Below the pieces are notes generated by a model, which had not been told where the DNA came from, did no database searches, and saw only the letters and a program-made list of their open reading frames with translations. A stretch of 64,000 nucleotides of DNA from Nitrosospira sp. Nsp14 (GTDB lineage: Bacteria; Pseudomonadota; Gammaproteobacteria; Burkholderiales; Nitrosomonadaceae): contig NZ_FOPV01000006.1 in the NCBI RefSeq assembly GCF_900113575.1, forward strand, positions 62,001 through 126,000, given 5' to 3'. The position numbers were made by a program, and so were the translations under genes. Shown in pieces: positions 1-9,159 of the stretch (its first letter is position 1; each line of letters begins with the position of its first letter).

Positions 1-1674
1 ATAGAGGTCGCGCGCCATATCGACATGTTGAGCACCTTGTCCGGGAAACATAAACACCACGGAGGGATCTTCAGGGGCGACTTGTCCAGTCAGGAATCGC
101 TGCGGGTCGCGGCTCTTCAAAACAACTATTGCGTCCTCGGTATTACTGCAAAGGGTAATGGCGCGATGGGAAAATCGCCGTCTTCCGATCTGCAGGGTAT
201 ACGCCGCGTCGGCCAGCGGCGCTCCATGATGAGTCTCCAGGTGACTGCCTAGACGCTCCGTCATTGCCTCGAGCGCATGGCTGCTGCGCGCGGAAAGCAT
301 GAGTATCTGCCAATCTCGGGAAGGCCCGGATTGCCTTGCTGGCGGCGCCTCTTCGAGGATTGCGTGGACGTTCGTGCCGCCGATGCCAAACGAACTTACC
401 CCTGCCCGACGCGGCGTGGAACCGTCGGCCCAATGCCTGCCGGTGGCATTCACATAAAACGGACTGTTGGAAAAATCGATCTGGGGGTTAGGTCGTTCAA
501 AATTAAGGCTGGGTGGAAGCATTTGATGCTCCAGCGCCAAGGCAGTCTTGATCAGGCCGGCGACGCCTGCAGCCGCGTCTAGATGACCCACATTGGTCTT
601 GACGGAACCGATGCCACAAAATCCCTGTCGTTGTGTACTTTCCCGGAATGCTTGCGTGAGCGCCTCGATTTCGATGGGATCGCCCATCGTCGTACCAGTG
701 CCATGCGCTTCGACATAGCTGATGGTGTCGGCTGAAATGCCTGAAATTGCCTGTGCCGCCAGAATGACCTCCGCCTGCCCTTCGACGCTTGGCGCTGTAT
801 AACCCACCTTGGCTGAGCCATCATTATTGATCGCGGAACCTTTTATGACGGCGTGAATGGTGTCGCCATCCGCCAAGGCATCGGCCAGCCGCTTCAATAC
901 CACGATTCCCACTCCGCTCCCGATCACGGTCCCCGCCGCCTGGGCGTCAAAGGCGCGGCAATGGCCGTCCGGCGAGAGGATCGCGCCGGGCTGGTAATGA
1001 TAGCCGGCGTCATGTAGCAGATTGACCCAGACGCCTCCCGCGAGCGCCATATCGGCCTCGTGGTTGAGCAACCCTCGACAAGCGACGTGGACGGCAGCAA
1101 GCGAGGTTGAACAGGCCGTCTGCACAGTGACCGCTGGCCCCCGCAAATTGAGCTTATAGGAGACCGTGGTGGTCATCGAATCCTTGTTATTCCCGTTCAT
1201 CAGACCTTGCAGAGAGGATATGTCCCGCATGTCAGAGAAGTGCCCACTGGAAAGGAGGTTGAGGATCAGATAAGTGTTTACACCGCAGCCCGCGTAGACG
1301 CCAACCAGATCTCGATAAGTCGAGGTGTCATAGCCGGCGTCTTCCAGGGCCTTCCATGCGGTCTCCAGAAAAAGACGGTGTTGAGGATCCATTTCCGCCG
1401 CCTCGCGGGGACTGTAGCCGAAAAAAGACGCGTCAAAAAGATCAATCCCGTCCAGCTGCGCGATTGCTTTGACATAAAGCGGATCCGCTAGCTCGCTTGC
1501 GGAAGCACCGCGTGCCAGTAAGTCTTCATCGCTCAGCGGAGTAATCGATTCCACGCCATCGCGCAGGTTCCGCCAAAAAGCATCAATATCGCTTGCACCC
1601 GGAAAACGTCCAGCCATGCCGACAATGGCAATTTCGATGCCCGAGCTCTCCGGAAACTCGTCTTCGTGTTGCAT
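1..1674 (-). CDS. Type I polyketide synthase, N-terminal part (KS then start of AT), cut by left edge
   Basis: The frame is open from an ATG to the window edge, giving 558 residues. Residues about 10-440 are a ketosynthase domain with all three catalytic residues: Cys188 in TACSTS, His324 in EAHGTGT and His364 in KTNVGHLDAAAG. A linker follows, and FMFPGQGAQH at 541-550 opens an acyltransferase domain that continues outside the window. There is no loading domain ahead of the KS, so it should take its chain from the carrier protein ending the NRPS upstream. Its ATG shares one base with the NRPS stop (TGATG), and a GGGAGGA ribosome binding site sits just ahead, so the two are probably translationally coupled. 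Domains after the AT cannot be seen. Confidence 0.95.
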   Translation of the reverse strand, partial: MQHEDEFPESSGIEIAIVGMAGRFPGASDIDAFWRNLRDGVESITPLSDEDLLARGASASELADPLYVKAIAQLDGIDLFDASFFGYSPREAAEMDPQHRLFLETAWKALEDAGYDTSTYRDLVGVYAGCGVNTYLILNLLSSGHFSDMRDISSLQGLMNGNNKDSMTTTVSYKLNLRGPAVTVQTACSTSLAAVHVACRGLLNHEADMALAGGVWVNLLHDAGYHYQPGAILSPDGHCRAFDAQAAGTVIGSGVGIVVLKRLADALADGDTIHAVIKGSAINNDGSAKVGYTAPSVEGQAEVILAAQAISGISADTISYVEAHGTGTTMGDPIEIEALTQAFRESTQRQGFCGIGSVKTNVGHLDAAAGVAGLIKTALALEHQMLPPSLNFERPNPQIDFSNSPFYVNATGRHWADGSTPRRAGVSSFGIGGTNVHAILEEAPPARQSGPSRDWQILMLSARSSHALEAMTERLGSHLETHHGAPLADAAYTLQIGRRRFSHRAITLCSNTEDAIVVLKSRDPQRFLTGQVAPEDPSVVFMFPGQGAQHVDMARDLY

Positions 1675-4600
1675 CAGTGCGTCCTCCCTGCCTTTTGCTT
1701 CCGTTGAATAAATGCGCCCCGTTGACGCTCTGCGCGTTCCCGGTGGTGTTGCAGAGGCAGATGTTCTGCCCGTTCCTGCCCCAGGAATTTAGCCAGACTG
1801 GCGACCGTACTGTGTTTAAAAAGCTCGATCATCGGTACGCGTGTGTTTAGCCGCTGTTCCAATTTCGATTGCACCTTGATCAATAGGAGCGAATGACCGC
1901 CGAGATCAAAAAAATTATTGTGCAGCCCGACGCGGGAAACCTCGAGAACGTCGGCCCAGATCTCGGACACAAGTGTCTCGATGCCGGTGACCGGTGCTTC
2001 ATAGTCCTGCTCTTTCGGCTGGTCAGGGAGAGGCAGGCGCAGCCGATCCACCTTACCGTTAGGACTGAGCGGCAATACGTCGAGAAAAACGAAAAGACTG
2101 GGTAGCATGTAGTCAGGAACAGTCGTGCCAAGTGCAGTCTTAAGCAGCGCGGAATTGAGTAGCACGTCCGCATGCGGCACGATATAGGCAATCAGACGCG
2201 TCCCATTTCGGCTTTCCTGCGCGGCCACGACAGCTTCCGATACTCCCTGCTGAGCCAGGAGTTGCGCTTCAATCTCGCCTAATTCCACACGAAAGCCACG
2301 TATCTTGATTTGATGATCGAGACGGCCTACATACTCCAGTTGCCCGTCCATATCCCAGCGCACCAGATCACCGGTACGGTAGAGGCGCCCGCCGGTTTGA
2401 CTGAACGGATCGGCAATAAAACGTTCGCCAGTCAATGCAGGACGGTTGAGGTAGCCACGGGCAAGACCTTGTTCTCCCATGTAGAGCTCTCCGATGACGC
2501 CCGGCGGCACTAAATTGAGTTCATCGTCGAGCACGTATGCGCTACGCTTGCCGACAGGCTGGCCAATAGGCACATAATCTCCGGCAATACCGGCCGCCGA
2601 ACTGCCCACCCAGGCTGTCGGAGTGATGATCGTTTCCGTGGGACCGTAAGCATTCACGAGCCGGACGTTCGGAAATGTCTCCTCTGTTGCCGCCAGATCA
2701 CCCGTAAACCAGGCTTCTCCGCCGGCGATACATACCCGAACCGAAGCAGCGCTACGGCGCGCGGATGGCAGAAGAAGCCGTAAATAAGCCGGAGGCAAAT
2801 GCAGTGTTGAAATGCTATGACGGATGATCAGGCTGGTGAAATTGTCGATCGAGAGTTCGCTCGCGGAAGGCACGACAATCGTCGCACCGCTGGATAGCGG
2901 CGTCATCCATTGCTCGGCCGCAGCGTCGAAATTCATCGAGAAAAACAAAAGTTCCCGATCTCCTGGCTGAACGTCGTAAATTTGGCGTATCGCCGCCAAA
3001 TGCATGGCTAGCGGTCCGTGGGCAACCATGACACCCTTGGGTTTTCCTGTCGAGCCAGATGTATAGATGACATAAGCGAGATTGTCGCGATGCAGCGTTA
3101 TGCGGGGGTTGGTGTCGAGCCCGACCTTCCAGTCGAGCAGATCAAGCTCGAGCACGGGGAGTTCTGGTGAACGCGGAATGCGATCGGTGATATGACCTTG
3201 TGACAACAATAGGCTGATGCCGCTGTCGGCTACCATGTAATTCAGCCGCTCCTGCGGGTATTCCGGATCAAGGGGGACGTACGCGCCACCTGCTTTCAGG
3301 ATCGCCAGAAGACCTACTATCATTTCCATGGAACGTTCGACCGCAATGCCCACCTTGACTTCCGGCTTTACCCCCATGGCTAGGAGCCGGTGCGCCAGGA
3401 CGTTGGCTCTTCGGTTCAGTTCGGCGTAGGTCAACTGGATGTCAGCGAAAATCAGAGCGATATCCTGAGGTCTTTTTTCCGCACGCTGCTCAACCAACCG
3501 GTGTACAAGCGCGGCTGGCGCGGACCCAACCTTGCCGACGCTCCAGCTTTTAAGGAGTGTTTTGTCCCTGTCACAGAGCAGATCAATATCGGCAATCGAT
3601 TGTTCAGGGCAACTGGCAAGCGTTCGCAACATGCCGACGTAATGCTCGCCCAACCGCTTCATGGTCAAGGAATCGAAGAGTTCAGATGCATAGATAAAGC
3701 TGGCGCGCAAGCTGCCATCTGGTGATTCGATTGTTTCCAGCGTCAGCTCGAACTGCGCAGCCTGTTCACCGAGCTCGTAATCCGACACTTTCACGCCGGA
3801 AAGCTGGTGTAGCGCCCGATAATCCCTCAACAGGTGGTTGATAGTCACCTGGAATAAGGGGCTGTGACTCAAACTCCTCTCCGGCTGCAGTGCTTCGACC
3901 AGCTGTTCAAACGGAAGATCCTGATGCGCTTGCGCATCTATGGCGCCTTCCCGCACCTGGTCCAGGACATCTGCAAGCGACATGCGGCCATGCAATTGGG
4001 TACGCAATACCTGCGTATTCACAAAGAAACCTATCAGGCTCGCTGTTTCAACCCGAGTGCGGTTGGCGACGGGCACGCCCACCCGGATATCCCGCTGCCC
4101 GGTATGTCGATACAGCAAAGCCTGGAACGCTGCCAGCAACGACATGAATAGCGTTACGCCCTGCTTCTGCGATATCAGGCGAAGTTCGCTGACCAAGTCG
4201 GGGGAGAGATCAAAGGAATGACGGGCTGCGTGATAATTTGCAATCGGCTTGCGAGGATTATCGGCGGGTAGCGTCAATACCGGATGAACCATTCCCAGGT
4301 AGTTGCGCCAGTACTCGAGCTGCCGGTCTTTCTCACCCGCATCGAGCCAGCGCCGCTGCCATTCGACATAATCGGAATACTGGATAGGCAACGGGTCGAA
4401 GTCGATAACTCTTCCTTGAACATATGCCAGATAACGGGCCGAAAGCTCGTCGATTAAAAATTGCATGGACGCCCCATCGGAAACGATATGGTGCATGACC
4501 ATTACTAGAATATTCTCGTCGCCGGCTATCTGGATCAATGCCACTCTCAGCAGCGGGCCTTGCGTGAGATCGAAGGGAACCGAACAGAACCGCCGCGCCT

Positions 4601-6956
4601 CTTCGGCTGCTCGTGCTTCCCGCTCCGGCAGCGGCAACTCGCGCAAATCCACGCAGGAAATTTCGAACGGAGACATTGGCTGGATAATCTGCTCGGGAGA
4701 TCCATCAGCTCCTACGCGAAAGATCGCGCGCAATGCTCCATGCCGTCGGAGGAGACCGTCAAAGGCCGCGCATATCCCCTCGATATTCAATGTTCCATTC
4801 AGCCGCAAGGCATGTTGAATATGATATGCAGTGCTCGATCGATCGAGCTGCCAGAGGAACCATTGGCGCTGCTGACCAAATGACAAGGGATATGAGGGCG
4901 CTCTGAAGCCTGTCGGGAAAATACGGATATCGGCTTGCCGCCGCAAAGCACCGTTCGCCAGAACGCGCTTGATTTCGCTGGCACACTCACCGACACGAGG
5001 ATTCTCGAACAGGCTGCGGACTGGAAAATCGATTTCCCAGTAATCGGAGATACGCGCGACAGCCTGTACTGCGGCAAGGGAATTGCCTCCAATCGCAAAG
5101 AAGTGGTCCTCGGCCCGCGCGACCGCGCGACTAAGAACAGTTTCCCAGATTCCGGCAAGCGCAATCTCGACTTCATCGGCTAATGCATCCACGGGCTGCG
5201 TGTTTTGCGCATTGCCGCCCAGCAAATAGCGGCCGAATTCATAAATTGCATAGGCATCCAACGTACGCTCGTGCCACCCCTGGCGGCAGGCGGCGCGCTG
5301 TAACTTACCACTGGAAGTTTTTGGCAACGCGCCCGGGTTAAGTAATACGACCACCGATAGCGGTTCGTGACAGTGGTTGCTCACCGCTTCGCTGAGCGCG
5401 TTGACCAGAGTTTCAACGGATACCAGCTTTCGCATACCGCGGGATATTTCCACCGCGATACCGATACCTTCCCCTTGAGGAGCTTCCACCGGAAATGCCG
5501 CCACGCGACCCTTGCGCGACGCCTCCACCTCCTCCTCAACCACTTTTTCGATATCCTGAGGATAAATATTCTGCCCGCGAACAATGATGAGATCCTTGCA
5601 CCTTCCTGCGATGTAGAGCTGCCCCGCATGAACGAAACCGAGGTCACCGGTACGCAGCCACCGATTCCCGTCGCGATGTACAAAAGTTTCTTCCGTTTCC
5701 TCGCTACGCTGCCAATACCCTGCAGCAAGGCTGGGCCCGCTGATCCAGATTTCACCAACGCTGCCATCGGACAGTGGAATCAAGGATTCCGGATGGACAA
5801 TTTCCACGTCGTGATGGGATACAGGGGCTCCGCACGCAACCAGGGGAATTCCCTGCTCCACCACTTCGGCGTGGCTTTGAGCCAGCCTTTCCATGGAAAA
5901 CTGGTGTGCTTCGACGCCGTCCCCGCGTGTGCCTCCCGTTACAAAAAGCGTGGCTTCAGCCAGCCCGTAGCAGGGATAAATTGCTTGAGCCGCGAGCCCC
6001 ACCTGCGCAAACCGCTCCATGAAAGCCTGCGTCGTGTCATGGCGGACCGGCTCGGCACCGGAGAAAGCGATACGCCAGCTTGATAGATCGAGTCCCTGCA
6101 TCTGCCCGTCTCTCACCCGCTCTACGCAGAGCCGAAAAGCAAAATCCGGAGCGCCGCTCACCGTGGCGCGATGACGCGTGATGGCTTCGAGCCAGCGAAC
6201 AGGCCGTTCAATGAAAAATCGGGGCGTCATCAGCACGGCGGGGATGCCGCGGTGAATAGGCTGCAACAGCCCGCCGATCAGACCCATGTCGTGGTAGAGA
6301 GGCAACCAGCTGAGATATATGTCGTCCGGGCTCATCGACATACCCTCTTCAAGTGCCCTCGCATTTGCCATGAGACTGCCGTGACTGACCATTACCCCTT
6401 TCGGCGTCGAGGTGGAACCCGATGTATATTGAAGAAATGCAACATCGTCTTTGCGGAGAGGCTTAAGGCGCCATTCGCTACCGTACTCCAACGTCACCGT
6501 ATCTACGTTCAGGATAGGTACCTGAGAAAATTGCTCCGTAAGCAGGGGGCGGATTTCACCGGTAGTGAGAATACAACCGGGCCTGGCGTCAGATGAGATG
6601 GCAAGCAATCTTGCCAGATGTCGCTCGCGCGTTCCTTCAGGCGGGAACACGGGCACAGCGATTACACCGGCATACAGGCACGCAAGGAATCCGATGACAT
6701 AATGCTCGTCGTTATCCAACAGCAGCAACGCGCGTTCCCCGGGAAGAAAGCGTTCCTGAAGGGCAGCGGCCAGCGCACGGACGTGCTGATCCAACGTTAA
6801 ATAGTCGAATCTCGTATCCACTGCGGCGCCACTCCCCGACTCCTCCGGGCTTACCACGATCAGGGCGGTATCATGCGGACGCTCCAAGGCAAGCGTCTGC
6901 AGATGCACTACCATATCGTCCGGATAATCGCGCTGCGTAATTTGCCGTGATTTCAT
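1674..6956 (-). CDS. FAAL-ACP-C-A-PCP hybrid: fatty acyl-AMP ligase fused to one NRPS module
   Basis: A 1760-residue assembly-line enzyme. Residues 1-575 are a fatty acyl-AMP ligase (LQYTSGSTSTPKG at 175-187, PLYHDMGLIGG at 219-229). A carrier domain follows (GGNSL, Ser626), then a condensation domain about 688-1130 with intact HHIVSDG at 822-828, an adenylation domain about 1155-1640 ([11 protein letters not shown] at 1299-1309) and a second carrier (GGHSL, Ser1689). The expected chemistry is activation of a fatty acid as acyl-AMP, loading on the first carrier, and N-acylation of one amino acid. The last 30 residues are very charged and could be a docking tail for the PKS. By eye against GrsA numbering the specificity residues read roughly D-A-E-H-I-G-A-I-T; I do not assign a substrate. 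No epimerase or thioesterase domain is present. Confidence 0.96.
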   Translation of the reverse strand: MKSRQITQRDYPDDMVVHLQTLALERPHDTALIVVSPEESGSGAAVDTRFDYLTLDQHVRALAAALQERFLPGERALLLLDNDEHYVIGFLACLYAGVIAVPVFPPEGTRERHLARLLAISSDARPGCILTTGEIRPLLTEQFSQVPILNVDTVTLEYGSEWRLKPLRKDDVAFLQYTSGSTSTPKGVMVSHGSLMANARALEEGMSMSPDDIYLSWLPLYHDMGLIGGLLQPIHRGIPAVLMTPRFFIERPVRWLEAITRHRATVSGAPDFAFRLCVERVRDGQMQGLDLSSWRIAFSGAEPVRHDTTQAFMERFAQVGLAAQAIYPCYGLAEATLFVTGGTRGDGVEAHQFSMERLAQSHAEVVEQGIPLVACGAPVSHHDVEIVHPESLIPLSDGSVGEIWISGPSLAAGYWQRSEETEETFVHRDGNRWLRTGDLGFVHAGQLYIAGRCKDLIIVRGQNIYPQDIEKVVEEEVEASRKGRVAAFPVEAPQGEGIGIAVEISRGMRKLVSVETLVNALSEAVSNHCHEPLSVVVLLNPGALPKTSSGKLQRAACRQGWHERTLDAYAIYEFGRYLLGGNAQNTQPVDALADEVEIALAGIWETVLSRAVARAEDHFFAIGGNSLAAVQAVARISDYWEIDFPVRSLFENPRVGECASEIKRVLANGALRRQADIRIFPTGFRAPSYPLSFGQQRQWFLWQLDRSSTAYHIQHALRLNGTLNIEGICAAFDGLLRRHGALRAIFRVGADGSPEQIIQPMSPFEISCVDLRELPLPEREARAAEEARRFCSVPFDLTQGPLLRVALIQIAGDENILVMVMHHIVSDGASMQFLIDELSARYLAYVQGRVIDFDPLPIQYSDYVEWQRRWLDAGEKDRQLEYWRNYLGMVHPVLTLPADNPRKPIANYHAARHSFDLSPDLVSELRLISQKQGVTLFMSLLAAFQALLYRHTGQRDIRVGVPVANRTRVETASLIGFFVNTQVLRTQLHGRMSLADVLDQVREGAIDAQAHQDLPFEQLVEALQPERSLSHSPLFQVTINHLLRDYRALHQLSGVKVSDYELGEQAAQFELTLETIESPDGSLRASFIYASELFDSLTMKRLGEHYVGMLRTLASCPEQSIADIDLLCDRDKTLLKSWSVGKVGSAPAALVHRLVEQRAEKRPQDIALIFADIQLTYAELNRRANVLAHRLLAMGVKPEVKVGIAVERSMEMIVGLLAILKAGGAYVPLDPEYPQERLNYMVADSGISLLLSQGHITDRIPRSPELPVLELDLLDWKVGLDTNPRITLHRDNLAYVIYTSGSTGKPKGVMVAHGPLAMHLAAIRQIYDVQPGDRELLFFSMNFDAAAEQWMTPLSSGATIVVPSASELSIDNFTSLIIRHSISTLHLPPAYLRLLLPSARRSAASVRVCIAGGEAWFTGDLAATEETFPNVRLVNAYGPTETIITPTAWVGSSAAGIAGDYVPIGQPVGKRSAYVLDDELNLVPPGVIGELYMGEQGLARGYLNRPALTGERFIADPFSQTGGRLYRTGDLVRWDMDGQLEYVGRLDHQIKIRGFRVELGEIEAQLLAQQGVSEAVVAAQESRNGTRLIAYIVPHADVLLNSALLKTALGTTVPDYMLPSLFVFLDVLPLSPNGKVDRLRLPLPDQPKEQDYEAPVTGIETLVSEIWADVLEVSRVGLHNNFFDLGGHSLLLIKVQSKLEQRLNTRVPMIELFKHSTVASLAKFLGQERAEHLPLQHHRERAERQRGAFIQRKQKAGRTH

Positions 6957-7033
6957 TGTTACTGACTATTCCCTGTTCGCTATTGTTCACTTACAGCTTG
7001 GAAAGAACTGATTAACATAATGAAACTGAGCTG

Positions 7034-7765
7034 TTATTCGAGTAGCGTGAAGGAACGCTCACGCAAAGTCCCTATTCCCTTATTCGGGCGTTTTACGGCC
7101 ACCGCTGCTGCGTATCCCTCCGGCGCGTCGATCGGCCAAACCTTTAGTCCCGCCCACTCCGGCTGGTCGTGTATGACTCGATAATCGCTCCCCTCTCCGG
7201 GCAGAATAGAAACGGCCTGCAAGTACTCGGAGATTCCCAGTCCAAGGGCTTTCAAGACAGACTCTTTTGCCACCCAATGCTCAACGAAATTGGCTATGCC
7301 TGACCCAGAACTTCGTTCCATTGAGGACAGTACATAATGATCAAACATTTTTTCCTCGACTCCCCGATTTCGGCATTCGATATCCACCCCAATTGGCCCG
7401 TCCGTGGAAATTGCAATCAATGAAAAAGTGCCCGCATGCGACACATTGAACTCGATGCCCTCTTCATGGCGCAGAAAAGGCTTGCCATATTTATTGGCGA
7501 CAAAACCTATCTCGTCGGCGGGAGAGGCAAGCCGCTCAGCCAACAGCCGCCGTAGTGCCGCTCGCGTAGCGATTGCGCGTACTCTATCTTCATGCCTGTA
7601 AAAATATAAAGCCCGTGCGCGCTCGTCCTTGCTAAGCAGCGAGAAATCCGTACTCGAAATGGGCAGCCTTAAATTAAGCTTGAGCTGCCACACTTCAATA
7701 CTCGATGGAATAGTTTCAGGCAGAGGCAGGCGCAGCATGCGGGTTATGCGGCAACATGGTGGCAT
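7034..7765 (-). CDS. 4'-phosphopantetheinyl transferase, Sfp/HetI type
   Basis: This enzyme would attach phosphopantetheine from CoA to the carrier domains of the adjacent synthetases. The family signatures are present: FNVSHAG near 106-112, GVDIE at 126-130 (metal-binding Asp and Glu) and WVAKESVLKALG from 164. The length of 243 residues is normal for the Sfp class. It overlaps the end of the thioesterase gene by about 50 bases from this start; an internal ATG at 7738 would cut the overlap to 23 and is equally plausible, since neither start has a clear ribosome binding site. The location inside the operon points to activation of this cluster, though it could also serve other synthases in the cell. 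Confidence 0.93.
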   Translation of the reverse strand: MPPCCRITRMLRLPLPETIPSSIEVWQLKLNLRLPISSTDFSLLSKDERARALYFYRHEDRVRAIATRAALRRLLAERLASPADEIGFVANKYGKPFLRHEEGIEFNVSHAGTFSLIAISTDGPIGVDIECRNRGVEEKMFDHYVLSSMERSSGSGIANFVEHWVAKESVLKALGLGISEYLQAVSILPGEGSDYRVIHDQPEWAGLKVWPIDAPEGYAAAVAVKRPNKGIGTLRERSFTLLE

Positions 7766-8462
7766 TAGACGTCAGGCGCTTCACAAGGGCCGAAAGGAAG
7801 GCCTCTTCGTTCTGGCGAAGAAAAAAATGGCCGCCGTCAAACCAGTCCAGAGAAGTACGCAGGGCCGTTTCCTCCTGCCACGCTTCAAGCCTGGAAGGAT
7901 GGATTTCATCGTCCCGCCCGCCAAACACATGGAGAGGAAAAGGTAAAGGCGATAGTTTCTGATAGCGGAAGCTAGCGCAAACTCGATAATCGGCACGGAG
8001 CAAATTTAACGTCATGGAGAGGAGTTCCGGGCTCTCGAACATTTCGTCCGGCGTTCCATTCTGCTTGCGCAGCTCAGCGACCAGGGAGGCGTCAGTGGTT
8101 TTGTCCGCGTACCGTTTCCAGTCCTGTAGAGATGGCGCCACACAAGCCGATACCGCCAATGCTACGGGTAAGGGAGCGCTACCCGTCCGAAGGCCGTGTG
8201 CGATTCTATATGCCAATAAGGCACCCATGCTGTGCCCAAAGATTGCGTAGCGCTCAGGAAGCTGAGACCCAAGCTCATTGCATAGAAGCGCAGCCAAAGC
8301 GTCCAGATTGCGTTCCGGCGCTTCATGCAAGCGCCGTCCCCGACCCGGCAACTCGACTGGCACGACCTGTATCCATGACGGCAATCGTTTCCGCCAACGC
8401 AAATACATAACGGAACTGGCGCCCGCGCATGGCAGGCTGAATAGAGTAAGTGGTACAGGCAT
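7716..8462 (-). CDS. Type II (editing) thioesterase of an NRPS/PKS cluster
   Basis: An alpha/beta hydrolase of 248 residues in the GrsT/RifR family, which removes stalled or wrong acyl groups from carrier domains. The N-terminal FSLPCAGAS, nucleophile motif GHSMG (Ser78), Asp184/185 in GGRDDEI and His212 in GGHFF form the expected triad. No release thioesterase domain is visible in the synthetases within the window, so release probably happens in the missing part of the PKS or by another enzyme; this stand-alone protein is more likely a proofreader. Its ATG shares one base with the stop of the mbtH-like gene (TAATG), which indicates coupled translation. Confidence 0.94.
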   Translation of the reverse strand: MPVPLTLFSLPCAGASSVMYLRWRKRLPSWIQVVPVELPGRGRRLHEAPERNLDALAALLCNELGSQLPERYAIFGHSMGALLAYRIAHGLRTGSAPLPVALAVSACVAPSLQDWKRYADKTTDASLVAELRKQNGTPDEMFESPELLSMTLNLLRADYRVCASFRYQKLSPLPFPLHVFGGRDDEIHPSRLEAWQEETALRTSLDWFDGGHFFLRQNEEAFLSALVKRLTSNATMLPHNPHAAPASA

Positions 8463-8692
8463 TACTGGCTTGCACCCGTCGCCTGCTCATCCATAAAGCG
8501 CCGGAGGCTCAGCGGCCGCATGTCTGTCCAGACTTTTTCGATATATTCCAGACATGTTTTCTTGTCGCCAATTATCTGAGTGTCGCGCCACCCGCCGGGT
8601 ATGGCTTTCCATTCCGGCCAGATCGAATACTGCTCTTCGTGATTGACCAGCACACGGAAAATCCCCTCTTCACGATCAAAACAACTTGTCAT
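8462..8692 (-). CDS. MbtH-like protein
   Basis: A 76-residue MbtH-family protein, a small partner that binds NRPS adenylation domains and is often needed for their solubility and activity. The family pattern is clear: [33 protein letters not shown] start it at the ATG at 8692, because GAGGA lies about 7 bases upstream; a GTG one codon earlier is possible. It is the first gene of the biosynthetic operon and the only adenylation partner seen here is the A domain of the NRPS fusion. A Fur-box match lies about 120 bases upstream. Confidence 0.96.
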   Translation of the reverse strand: MTSCFDREEGIFRVLVNHEEQYSIWPEWKAIPGGWRDTQIIGDKKTCLEYIEKVWTDMRPLSLRRFMDEQATGASQ

Positions 8693-9159
8693 CACAAATC
8701 CTCGAATAAATGAACCGCGTTACCCTGCCCATTAGGGCGTTTCTTATCCAACTAGACGAATCAGGATGAGGAAATAACAAAGAAAAAAACCTTGCGTGAT
8801 CGCTAAAAATAACGATAATGCCAATCGTTCTCATTGTTATTACGTCATATCGAATTGGCGCAAATTAAGAGAAAAGAGGCGCAAGCGTTTATCGGAAGGG
8901 ATCGGATCAGAGATGCAGGTGACGGTCTGCGGAAATAGGTCAGGACGCAATAGGAGGGTCGAGATTCTTCGATTTCGGGAACTAAGAGATCACTGACATA
9001 ACTTCAAAAATGAAAGGAATTGCCCTGCGCCCCTGCCTTGCGAATTAGTAAATCGTTTTAATAATTTGTGAAGGAGGTGATCCGACGAATAAGAGTGAAT
9101 CCGCCGTATTGAAGAAACAAACTTTGACAAACTTGTAGTACTCATAGGAGGGAAGTTTT
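8693..9159. other. Divergent intergenic region between mbtH-like and PEP-CTERM genes
   Basis: This 467-base region holds no convincing gene. It contains the Fur-box match and, nearer the PEP-CTERM gene, the stretch AAGGAGGTGATCC at 9071-9083, which is complementary to the 3' end of 16S rRNA over 13 bases but is not placed to serve any good start codon. A second, normally placed site (AGGAGGG) at 9146-9152 serves the PEP-CTERM gene. Confidence 0.7.
8814..8832 (-). promoter_or_regulatory. Candidate Fur box upstream of the mbtH-NRPS-PKS operon
   Basis: The 19 bases GATAATGCCAATCGTTCTC match the classic Fur consensus GATAATGATAATCATTATC at 15 of 19 positions by my count, and further near-repeats (CATTGTTATT) follow, as in overlapping Fur sites. 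It lies about 120 bases ahead of mbtH and about 330 bases ahead of the divergent PEP-CTERM gene. Repression by iron-loaded Fur is inferred. I could not fix a -35/-10 pair here with confidence. Confidence 0.72.

Noticed and set aside
5367-6083. 238-codon plus-strand frame opposite the NRPS
   Set aside because: It lies wholly inside the FAAL domain coding region on the other strand and has no recognisable domain.
9071-9083. Fragment of a 16S rRNA gene
   Set aside because: Only 13 bases match the complement of the 16S tail; the flanking bases do not match, so it is not an rRNA remnant.
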